The notes beneath the pieces are model-generated. The model worked only from the letters and a program-made list of their open reading frames with translations. It was not told the origin of the DNA and made no database searches. The translations under genes were made by a program, and so were the position numbers. From Lingula anatina (taxonomy: Eukaryota > Brachiopoda > Lingulata > Lingulida > Lingulidae), in the NCBI RefSeq assembly GCF_001039355.2, contig NW_019775511.1, forward strand, positions 252,984-273,188: 20,205 nt of DNA. Direction: 5' to 3'. Positions 9,575-20,205 of this stretch are shown here, one piece after another. Every line of letters starts with the position of its first letter. The stretch's first letter is position 1.

Positions 9575-9628
<54 letters not shown>
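9575..9628. repeat. (AAT)n microsatellite
   Basis: About 18 AAT triplets. The poly-Leu ORF seen on the minus strand is an artefact of this tract. Confidence 0.95.
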
Positions 9629-9909
9629 TGCTGCTGCTGAATAACGGCGGCCATGCGAACATTGAAATTGGCAAAAACTCTTGCAATCATGTCAGTAGGA
9701 CTGTTTCTTACTTTTCATCGTGTGTTGGTCTTTGGAAGTGTCTATAATTTGTCGTTTGTTAGCATAGATTCTTTCCTCAAGGGGAAAAATACTGGGGGAT
9801 TGAGATATGGCGAATAAGATGGCCAAGGAAAGTCCGTTCTGCGTCACATGTTGATGATTGAAATCATTTTATAAATAATGTGAAGTTGAATATATAAAAC
9901 AAACACAAA

Positions 9910-10160
9910 TATCCGTTTTCAGCGAACATTTTATTACTTTTTACACATCTTCTAGTCCCCCGTAAAAACGAACGAATTATTATATAGGATGTTAAGTAAC
10001 ATTTGGTACACCACAGTTTCTTAGTGGTTACTGCTGTGTGGTTTTACAGAAGTTTAATAGTAATAATAGATCGCCATATTTTTTATATATATTTTTATAG
10101 TCTGCCCCATTGAGGCTATAGTATTTGTGGTTTGGTCCTTCTTTTTGTCCTTCTTTTATT
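9910..10160 (-). other. Gene D exon 3 (3' UTR exon)
   Basis: Acceptor ending TTTTACAG is followed by AATAAAAG at 10160, matching exon 3 of B and C, with the shared ACCACAAATACTATAG block near 10118-10133. The gene D stop is in exon 2, so this exon would be untranslated. The 3' limit is inferred from the AATAAA at 9930-9935. Confidence 0.6.
9930..9935 (-). terminator. Poly(A) signal of gene D
   Basis: AATAAA in the context GTAATAAAATGTTCG, as in gene B. Confidence 0.55.
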
Positions 10161-10495
10161 CTGTAAAATAAAAAAGAAGAATGAAATTTTAATTATACAT
10201 GCATAATTTTTATTTAATTATCTTAGAACATATTTCAACTGTGAAGAAAGTGGTGGAATAATAACTATTTTCGTCATAATGTGACATAATATGGGACATA
10301 ACACCAATTTATATTTTAATATTCTGGATATTTTTGTGTATGGTTTTAGGAGAGTGAGAGTTGGGGCGAGAGAGAAAGAGAGAGAGAGGAATATGATGAT
10401 ATTTCAGTTGTGCAGATTAAGGTAGGACGCGTGTCAGATACTAGTTTTGATTTCCATGCGGTGTGAGTTGACACTCTACATACACTGTACTTGTC

Positions 10496-10911
10496 TCACA
10501 TAGTCTCCGTATAACATTCGTCGTACGGGTCACCACTGTAGTCTGGCGGGCACATACATTGCCACTTTGGTGCTTTACAGGCGCCGTTGTATCGAACCTT
10601 GAAGTTCGGTTCAAACCTCACGCATACTGCGTTTTTGCCACAGAAAGGTGGCTTTGCGTCGGCTGCTGAAAATGAAAAAGATGCAATAAAAAATATCTCA
10701 CTGTATTATTAAAAAGACTACCTAGATGTAAATCTAAGAGAGCATCCACAGCCACTTGATCCATGGACTAACTGATCCGCGGGTCAAATATGGCCCGAAC
10801 CACTTGAAAGCGTGACGAAATTTAATTGATCTTCCCATATATATGTATCTTATTTGAATTGAAAACTAAATGTAAAATATAGAAATAAAAGTCGCAGAAT
10901 ACAATAAATTA

Positions 10912-10955
<44 letters not shown>

Positions 10956-11575
10956 ACGCCGCACGTGTGCGTGTGTGTATGTGTGTGTGTTTGTGTGTAT
11001 AATACTTGCATGATATTTGGAAATAAATGAAGAACAGTTAAGTTTCTGGCTCTGACAACACACTCTCTTATTATCACATATGGCCCTGAATTCCTAAAGA
11101 CATGATGACCACAAGATCTAACTTATAATAAATTATGATAAATAACGTATGATTCTGGCAACTCTTCATTATTACCTTTCACTTTTGTTAAACAAAGTTG
11201 AATTGCAACGGTACGTGTTAGTGCACCAGAGATATAAATGCCCAATTAATCTGGAATTTTTAGGGATTTTAACGAATGCCAAACTTAAAAAACCTTAAAT
11301 GTCGGAACGGATTAATTTTATTGGTACATGTAAGCATGGGAAAATCGCCGTTTACCCTTGGCAAATCAGCTTTATACCACGTTTCCTGACAAAATGAACA
11401 GTTGTTACGTGTATCCTTTTAATGTCAATGCCATACTGGTAACTGAAAGAAAATTGGGTTTTAAACAGCAAAATCGAAATTGTGACACAAGCAATTTGTC
11501 GTTTTACTTGCATATGTAAAACTTACCCACAAACAGCAAGCTAAGACACAAAGCAACAATCAAAAACGTCTTCAT
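10496..11575 (-). CDS. Secreted six-cysteine EGF-like peptide, gene D
   Basis: Exon 1 is 11527-11575 (ATG at 11573-11575, signal MKTFLIVALCLSLLFV). Exon 2 coding is 10496-10665, after an 861-bp phase-1 intron, for 72 aa. The likely cleavage site is A-D-A20, then KPPFCGKNAVC as in B and C. Cysteines at 25, 31, 46, 53, 55 and 67 are all retained. The loop and tail differ strongly: APKWQCMCPPDYSG replaces the LPDWECLCLPNYYG of gene B, and the tail is cut to YTETM. Exon 2 continues past the TGA to a GTATGT donor at 10483. The acceptor is a CAGCAG tandem (NAGNAG), so a form lacking one Ala before the cleavage site is possible. The promoter and 5' UTR are nearly identical to gene C. Function unknown. 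Confidence 0.85.
10741..10832. mobile_element. Truncated fold-back element in gene D intron
   Basis: Matches the right half of the gene C element (7500-7586) in reverse: GCATCCACAGCCACTTGATC through GATCCGCGGGTCAAATATGG and GCGTGACGAAATTTAATTG. The other inverted end is missing. Confidence 0.7.
10914..10998. repeat. (GT)n compound microsatellite in gene D intron 1
   Basis: A GT tract broken by a GCGCACGCCGCACGTGTGC interruption. It is equivalent to the CA tract of gene C. Confidence 0.9.
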
Positions 11576-11619
11576 CTTTTTCCTGCAGTTTTTCGAACCG
11601 TTATTTCTTCCCCTGGCTG

Positions 11620-11649
11620 TGCAAACTTAAACCCGATTTGGCTTATTTG
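11620..11649 (-). promoter_or_regulatory. Conserved 30-nt block in gene D 5' UTR
   Basis: Identical over 30 nt to the blocks in genes B and C, between TATA and ATG. Confidence 0.55.
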
Positions 11650-11672
11650 AGGAAACTTTAGAGGGAACTTGT

Positions 11673-11679
11673 ATTTATA
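11673..11679 (-). promoter_or_regulatory. TATA box of gene D
   Basis: TATAAAT in TTGGTATAAATACAAG, about 98 nt upstream of the ATG. Confidence 0.85.
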
Positions 11680-11699
11680 CCAACAAATACGGTATAATT

Positions 11700-12300
11700 T
11701 TGCAGGCGACAATGATATGAGAAAGTCGAAATGAAAGCTGATTGGACTAACTTCATGTCCATTATGAAGGTGAGCTGGCACACAGTTAAAAAGACATTAA
11801 CCTATGGTGTTTTAAGATCAGTTTACTCTTTAAAGTTGTGTCAAAGTATAATGGCCAGTGGAAAAAGGACATTTGACTTTTTTGACGTCAATTCATGGCA
11901 TTTATCTGGACAAATAATGATATAAACGCTGCCTGGTATTCAGATAAGGTCAAAAATCGTGTTAAAAATGCTGTTGTGTCTCATATTAAGTTCATGTTAT
12001 CTTATTTTTTAATTAATATTGTTAGGGGTGACTTTTCTGGCTTGCGATTCTTTTAAGGATTGACAGTTTAATAGCAAAGAAGTGAGATTTACAATTTATT
12101 ATAAACAAAGGTAACTTTTATCTCTCGTAACTTTTGGGAGCTTTACAATTTGACACCAAAAGAAGTGAGATTGACATTCTACCACAAAAAGAAGTATTTT
12201 ATGTACTTAATGTGCTTTAAAATTACCTTGTCACTTAAAGTACATGTAATTTTAATACAAGTATTTTTTCACTAAATATCTCAATTTTTTATGCCATTTG
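11700..12300. other. Upstream flank of gene D, no gene seen
   Basis: Homologous in the same orientation to the upstream flank of gene B (about 4780-5335) and in inverse to that of gene C (about 6580-6850). The ORF at 11731-11925 is a chance reading of this non-coding repeat. Confidence 0.6.
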
Positions 12301-12310
12301 GCATCAAAAG

Positions 12311-12354
<44 letters not shown>
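12311..12354. repeat. (AAT)n microsatellite
   Basis: About 14-15 triplets at the junction between the gene D flank and decayed copy F. Confidence 0.95.
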
Positions 12355-12356
<2 letters not shown>

Positions 12357-12404
12357 ATATTTGTGTTGGTTTCCAGTGCAAACCAGTCTGTCTTAAAGAT
12401 TGTG

Positions 12405-12620
12405 GAAGATGAATTTTACAGAAATGCTCATAGTACATGTATATCAACGTGGTCTTTTTATCGTTCACAGTTTGTCCCAATAATGCCATTTGTGGTTTTG
12501 GTCTTGTCACAAAATACGCTTTTTCGCCCTATTATCATTTAATGAAAACGAATGAATATTTTAATGTTTCACCTTAGAAGATATTTCAGTTGTAAAGAAA
12601 GTACCCCACTTGTGGAACAC
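12405..12620 (-). pseudogene. Decayed copy F of the peptide gene (exon 3 region only)
   Basis: Minus-strand match to the exon 3 and intron 2 part of genes B and D: TTTGTGGTTTTGGTCTTGTCA corresponds to the CCACAAA block in reverse, and TTAGAAGATATTTCAGTTGT corresponds to the intron 2 segment near 2940 and 10222. Exons 1 and 2 are missing; the sequence beyond 12620 is unrelated. The acceptor is degraded. It probably marks the edge of an ancestral duplication unit. Confidence 0.6.
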
Positions 12621-12697
12621 ATTCCCAGCAACCACAGAAAGTTTTGTAACAAAACCATAAAGCTATCTTAACGTTATTGGTTATATTAACCTTAGCC

Positions 12698-13178
12698 GGC
12701 CCGAAAACGCGGCACGCTTTCGTCAAACAGCCGTACGTAGCAAGTTATTGTATGGTTGCACGAATGGAAAATTAATCGCCACAGATTTGGGAACATCTTC
12801 GAATTGATGCGAATTAATAAATATATAAATTATAAATACTCTTAGTCAAAAAGGTTGTTTCACCCCAATGCCTTGCTGATGCTAGTTGTGTGTGTAAATT
12901 TGGAGATTTTTTTTTTTTTTTTTTTTTTTGACTTTATGGACATTATTAACCTGTGTGGAAATCAATGTGGAACATCAGATTTCAGAGATTTGAGGAGGTG
13001 CATGCTGTAAATTGGAAAAAAGGCATAAAAATTAAGGATATGTATATCTTTAAAAATGTTTATCTTCACGGTATTTTGCGTTTTCTGTACCATGTGTTAT
13101 GTTAGACATGGTATTTGGAATAAAAGCGCTGTTCAAATTTGCTAACAGATACGAGATTATCGTTTGTGAAAAAAAAAT
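12698..13178. repeat. Tandem duplicated unit, copy 1
   Basis: A 481-bp unit starting GGCCCGAAAACGC and ending in TATCGTTTGTGAAAA, with a T run at 12908-12929. The matching copy is at 13271-13717, in direct orientation. Shared landmarks are GGGAACATCTTCGAATT, CCCAATGCCTTGCTGATGC, ACATCAGATTTCAGAGATTT and GGAATAAAAGCGCTG. No open frame is shared by both copies, so it is non-coding or a decayed repeat. Confidence 0.85.
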
Positions 13179-13270
13179 AAATAAATGAATGAATAAATAA
13201 AAAAACTTATACCTGTATCTAACCGTGTAACCTTGTTGTTTGACTGTCGATCCGTGTTCAACCGTTCTTT

Positions 13271-13717
13271 GGCCCAAAAACGCAACGCGTTTTCATCAAA
13301 CAGGCATAGCAAGATACTGTATGGTTGGACGGATGGAATGTTTAATCGTCAGATGTGGGAACATCTTCGAATTAATGCGAATTAATAAGTATGTACTCTT
13401 AGTCAAAAAGGTTACCCCACCCCAATGCCTTGCTGATGCTAGTTGTGGTGTGTAGTTTTTTTTTTTTTTTTTTTTTTTTACTTATGATGGACATTTTTAA
13501 CTTCTGGGGAAAACACTGTGTAACATCAGATTTCAGAGATTTGAGGGGATGCATGCTCGAATTCGACAAAAAAATGGTAAAAAAAATTCAAGATATGTAT
13601 ATCTTCACCGGTATTTTGTGTTTTCTTTACCATGAGTCTATTAGACATGGTATCTGGAATAAAAGCGCTGCTCAAAATTGTTTGCAGATATGAGTTGATC
13701 GTTTGTAAGAAAAAAAT
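13271..13717. repeat. Tandem duplicated unit, copy 2
   Basis: About 447 bp, direct repeat of 12698-13178, with its own T run at about 13457-13479. The units are separated by about 92 bp of AT-rich DNA. Confidence 0.85.
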
Positions 13718-14504
13718 ATTTGCAGAATTCAAAGCATTTTAACTGCCAATATCCTAACAGCGTATAAAATGGCAGATACTACTTTACGACGCTCTCCCGG
13801 CGAGGTTTCTCTTTAATATTACTTCTTTGACCTAACTAATCATAAAGGTGTGGATTCCGTATCCAAATGATTGTCTAATTAAATTTTGCTTAGATAACGA
13901 AATTTCACTTTCGTGAAAGTTTTGGTAAACCGTTGACATATTACTGATTGTTATACATTATACTCAAATATCTCCGAGGGTTTTGTTATGATGCTCGAGT
14001 TCTTGGCAGTCATACGGTATTTGGATACGGTGAAGACCAACCTTTACCTTGTTGACGAGCTCCGGTCTGTTGATAATGTAGCAATTAAAACCCAAACTGT
14101 TTCTTTATTTGTTGGTTAAACTTCTACTAACCACTTGGGCGGAATGCGCAGTCTATTTTACTGCACATTGATTTGGCCTGTCATAATAAATTATCCTAAA
14201 CTAGAGTTATATTGCAGTAATTAGATGAAGTCGGACCTGCCTAGCGACGTCATATTGTCCGCCTCACTGGACGGGAATGGTGGTCCGCTAGGAACCGTAG
14301 TCCGTTCCCCGTCTCATATACAGCATGTAATCCCAATATTACGACTAATCCCAACCTATTCTAATCATATGGGAACTCGGGCTTTCATTTCATTCCATTC
14401 CGCGTTTGAAAATGTCCCAAAATCATACCCTATGTCTGCCTATCCTGCAAAGCTACTTCTCTTTCTAAATTCAGTCCTTCTAAATAAATAAATAATTATA
14501 ATAA

Positions 14505-14539
<35 letters not shown>

Positions 14540-15260
14540 AAATTGTTCTTGGCATACTGTCCGTACGAAATGGCACTCGAGATAAGCAGACCCCCGTTCA
14601 AATTTTCAGTAACGTTTAATTTTTAATCTGCTCCCAATGTTACATGCATAATTTAACCAGATAATTTCTCGATGCCAACTGATTCTTTTTTCCGAAATCA
14701 TAAACGCAACTACACTAGTAAGTTAATGTACAAAGTATGTCATTGATGAGGTCTTCACAATTTTTAATAGATTCTGCAAGACAGAAAGGCCTTCTGGCGG
14801 GAAAGTTCAGTTTTGGCTGTATCGGTGTTTCTTAAAACTTCATTTCATTATCTAGACGGTCGATGCTCTGAATGTGCTCTTGTTATTTTGTATTGTTTTT
14901 CTTCGACCGCATTGATTTTGAATAAATAATTTAATCTAGTTAAAACTAGATAATTAAATAATGTATTTTATATTTATGATAGTTGACCTGGTAAAGGATG
15001 CGAGATTCATATTTATAACCAAATATAATTTTTTTCTGTAAACTGGGGAGAAATACCCTTTAGTGAAATAAAACTATTTGCGATCCCTGTAGAGGGTAGT
15101 CAAATCAAGTAATTAAACTGTTGTATGCGGACTCTTTCCCAACCTGAAATGTCACCAACGGTATTTTCTCTTTTCCAGCTGCCCATTCCGTTATCTTTAC
15201 ATGTGGTGTCGTGGGATTTTTTAATTCAAAAACCAAGAGAACACAAGATATTACATAGTT
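13718..15260. other. Intergenic stretch before RPL30
   Basis: No supported gene apart from the possible retroelement tail at 14225-14540. A 12-nt inverted pair, CCGTATCCAAAT (about 13857-13868) against 14019-14030, may bound a decayed short element. A near-perfect AT hairpin lies around 14928-14959. Confidence 0.4.
14225..14540 (+). mobile_element. Possible retroelement 3' end with (TAAA)n tail
   Basis: A GC-richer block with an 88-codon frame (14225-14491) runs directly into TAAATAAATAAATAATTATAATAA and then about ten TAAA units to about 14540. A compositionally distinct block ending in a simple A-rich tail is what a truncated non-LTR element or SINE leaves behind. I do not recognise a reverse transcriptase or endonuclease motif, and no target duplication was found, so this remains tentative. 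Confidence 0.35.
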
Positions 15261-15266
15261 CGATCT

Positions 15267-15272
15267 TTTATT
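15267..15272 (-). terminator. Poly(A) signal of RPL30
   Basis: AATAAA on the minus strand, about 80 nt past the RPL30 stop, which suits the short 3' UTRs of ribosomal protein mRNAs. Confidence 0.7.
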
Positions 15273-15353
15273 ACATCAGATGAACCAAATACGAACAGAA
15301 TTCTCAAATTGTGATGGTCGTCTGTGTATAAAGATGGCGCCACTAGTCTTAGT

Positions 15354-18519
<3,166 letters not shown>

Positions 18520-18834
18520 TTTCAGACTTTTATCGGACTAGTTTAATCTGAAATACATAATAAGCGAGTTAAATACTATGCATTCGTTTGTTATATCCAG
18601 TATGTTTCAGAGTGAGCGATATATTTTCACATAAATTTGCAATGAATTGGAGCTCTTCTCACTCCCTACCTAGTGCCTTTGTCACGTGGTCAAGAAAGGC
18701 CGATTACCCACAATTCACCGCAAAGCTCGCGAGACATTCCGAGATACGATGGCCGGCTTCGAAAAAAGTTGAGGTTGATTGACAGAAACTTGGTGTATTA
18801 AAAGACTACTGCGTGCAATTTCCAGTCAACGAAG
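18520..18834. promoter_or_regulatory. Shared divergent promoter of RPL30 and WDR35
   Basis: Only 315 bp separate the two start codons. No TATA box is evident. The minus strand carries TCTCGCGAG (18726-18734), nine of ten bases of the TCTCGCGAGA motif known from bidirectional and translation-gene promoters. CACGTG (18683-18688) is an E-box. The central part (about 18650-18780) is GC-richer than its surroundings. The two genes are unrelated in function, so shared control is probably just compactness and open chromatin. Confidence 0.7.
18670..18699 (-). other. Putative RPL30 5' UTR exon with TOP-like start
   Basis: CCTTTCTT (18699-18692 in transcript sense) resembles the 5' terminal oligopyrimidine start of ribosomal protein mRNAs. 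A donor CTAG|GTAGGG follows (last exon base 18670), and an acceptor TATTTCAG|ATTAAAC is at 18548/18547, ahead of the ATG. This predicts a short leader intron of about 120 nt. Not proven without transcripts. Confidence 0.45.
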
Positions 18835-19537
18835 ATGTTTATTTACTTGAGCAAGAAGGTAAGGCTACTTTGCAAAAAGAAAATGGGATTACAATGCTGA
18901 TTTTTGGTATAAATAATTGGTGAAGTTTGGTTGCCAATGAAGCTCTACTTATCTGAAGTAAAAACTCTCAGCCAGTATGTTGGCAGTCGGATACACTCTG
19001 TAAATATCGACAGGATTAGGATCATTTGCTTCACTTAACGGTTGATTGTCAAAGTTGTGTTTCATTTCAGTTTTTTTTACTGATATAGTGCATACTTCAT
19101 TATTTCATGCACTTCACCTGTGCCAAAAGATTGGTTTTAAAAAACATTCAATTTAAAATAAAATGAAATTAAAAAAAAAAAAAAAAAAATTAATAAAAAA
19201 TAAAGACAGAAAGAGTGACCATTTGTTTCAAATATCAACCACAAAGAATTGTTAATGAGTGTTTATGTGCTATGATTCTGTTTATACTAACAATTACAGC
19301 GCTCCCTTTGACTAGAGTAGAGTTACACAGGGTCCATTTTTTACAGCACTTTTGCTATGTAATTTCCAGATTGCCATCCCAAACAACACCACTCTGAGGT
19401 GTGTAGCCTGGAACAGAGAGCAGGGGTACATAGCCTGTGGTGGGGAGAATGGACTGCTTAAAGTATTGAAACTTGAGACTGCCACAGGTAATAAACTATA
19501 CATATCTTTAACCCCCTCCCCCCCCCCACACACACAG

Positions 19538-19573
<36 letters not shown>

Positions 19574-19871
19574 TGCCTGAAAATTGTTGAAAATGGGCTG
19601 CTTTATTTTAAAACACATTTGAGACTACCATAATGAAGGTTAACAAACTATGTCTTTTACTTTTGATGATGATATACTATGATTTGAGGAATTTGATCAT
19701 TTTTATGGTCTGAATTGGATAAGTACATTTAGACTAAGAAAATAGCTTAAAAGTGTTTAATATTAATTTGAATATTTATTTATCAATTTTTTCTAGGTAA
19801 AGATGCCAAGGTGAAGGGTCTGGCTGCTCCCAGCAATCTCTCCATGAATCAATCACTTGAAGGACACAGTG
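18835..19871 (+). CDS. WDR35: WD repeat-containing protein 35 (IFT121), exons 1-3, partial
   Basis: Coding exons 18835-18858 (MFIYLSKK), 19370-19487 and 19797-19871, with intron phases 0, 1 and 1 and the GTATGG donor of exon 3 at 19872. The 72 codons read [35 protein letters not shown] and [14 protein letters not shown], the first WD40 blade and the connection to the second of WDR35. This protein is a subunit of the IFT-A complex, which drives retrograde intraflagellar transport and entry of membrane proteins into cilia; full-length orthologues have over 1100 residues. The gene continues beyond the right edge. It is divergent from RPL30. Confidence 0.93.
19171..19189. repeat. Poly(A) run in WDR35 intron 1
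   Basis: About 19 A in an A-rich context. Confidence 0.8.
19517..19573. repeat. C run and (CA)n microsatellite in WDR35 intron 2
   Basis: A C run leads into CA repeats with a CGCGCG interruption, about 30 nt after the exon 2 donor. It gives rise to a spurious poly-Cys/Val ORF on the minus strand. Confidence 0.9.
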
Positions 19872-19873
19872 GT

Positions 19874-20205
19874 ATGGATATTTTTTACAAAATTATTTAA
19901 AATTATAAGAAATAATAATTAGACAACTGTTTATCAGAAAAGAGTTTTATCTGCTGTGTTTTGCACCATGATATGATTAAAGCAGAAATAAGATCAATAA
20001 CAGCACTGTATATTACCATTTATACTATTATATGAGGCAAGGCAATTACCATTTTAATATATATTTTTATTTATTACACTTTCAACACTGTAACAAATAA
20101 TTGCATTGGTTGTCTTTAGATTCAATTTTTATTAAGATATATTTAGATTGAAAAGTACATAAAGCATGAGTGAATGCTGTCTTTAACTTTCTCTCACATT
20201 TTTTG
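19874..20205 (+). other. WDR35 intron 3 (incomplete)
   Basis: AT-rich intron sequence to the window end; no further exon is recognised. The last bases (CTCTCACATTTTTTG) could approach a polypyrimidine tract, but no acceptor is seen. Confidence 0.6.

Larger units (their letters stand above)
9012..9900. other. Spacer between convergent genes C and D
   Basis: AT-rich with no supported gene. To about 9260 it still matches the 3' flank of gene B. Beyond that it holds AT and AAT microsatellites and otherwise unrecognised sequence. Confidence 0.5.

Noticed and set aside
13240-13693. ORFs at 13240-13455 and 13430-13693
   Set aside because: They lie inside the tandem repeat, and the other copy does not keep the frames open.
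12698-13717. Direct repeats as a CRISPR-like array
   Set aside because: Only two long units in a eukaryotic genome, with no short repeat-spacer structure.
14225-14491. 88-aa ORF as a stand-alone protein gene
   Set aside because: No recognisable motif, no promoter or splice context, and it runs into a TAAA tail, so a repeat remnant is more likely.
18900-18945. GGTTGCCAATG as an RFX X-box controlling WDR35
   Set aside because: Only one half-site is present, it lacks the second RGYAAC half, and it lies within intron 1.
19312-19569. Minus-strand ORF starting with Cys-Val repeats
   Set aside because: Antisense shadow of WDR35 exon 2 plus a CA microsatellite.

Overview
This is eukaryotic, AT-rich, repeat-laden DNA with spliced genes, GT-AG introns, TATA promoters, AATAAA signals and many microsatellites. 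The clear housekeeping genes (RPL30 and the ciliary gene WDR35), together with fold-back and CAGG-ended short DNA transposons, suggest a marine invertebrate. A lancelet, hemichordate or lophotrochozoan would all fit. I cannot name the species from the sequence alone.

Left two thirds (about 1-12,700): a cluster of a small multi-exon gene family encoding secreted six-cysteine, EGF-like peptides. I see four members: A (minus, only the signal-peptide exon at 71-119, the rest lies off the left edge), B (minus, 3358-4666), C (plus, 6963-8012) and D (minus, 10496-11575). Each has a TATA box, a 49-nt first coding exon for a near-invariant signal peptide, a phase-1 intron at the signal/mature junction, a second exon with the whole mature peptide, and a conserved, essentially 3'-UTR third exon with a poly(A) signal. 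B and C stand head to head as arms of a large imperfect inverted repeat whose axis holds AC, AT and poly-T tracts and a 25-N gap. C and D converge. Two decayed copies retaining only exon-3-like sequence lie at about 5735-6060 (plus) and 12405-12620 (minus). Comparing B with D, the signal exon differs only by synonymous changes while the mature exon differs mostly by replacements.

Middle (about 12,700-15,260): a 0.45-0.48 kb tandem duplication with internal poly-T, a possible retroelement tail ending in TAAA repeats, and AT-rich DNA with no gene that I can support.

Right (15,267-20,205): RPL30 (minus, four coding exons, 116 aa) and the first three coding exons of WDR35/IFT121 (plus, running off the right edge). 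They are transcribed divergently from a 315-bp shared promoter. RPL30 introns carry a 70-bp minisatellite and a CAGG...CCTG element with a 5-bp target duplication. A second element of the same kind is in the intron of gene C.

The secreted-peptide cluster and the RPL30-WDR35 pair look functionally unrelated. The most unusual content is the peptide family: its altered cysteine layout, its inverted duplication, and its contrast between a frozen signal exon and a diversifying mature exon.
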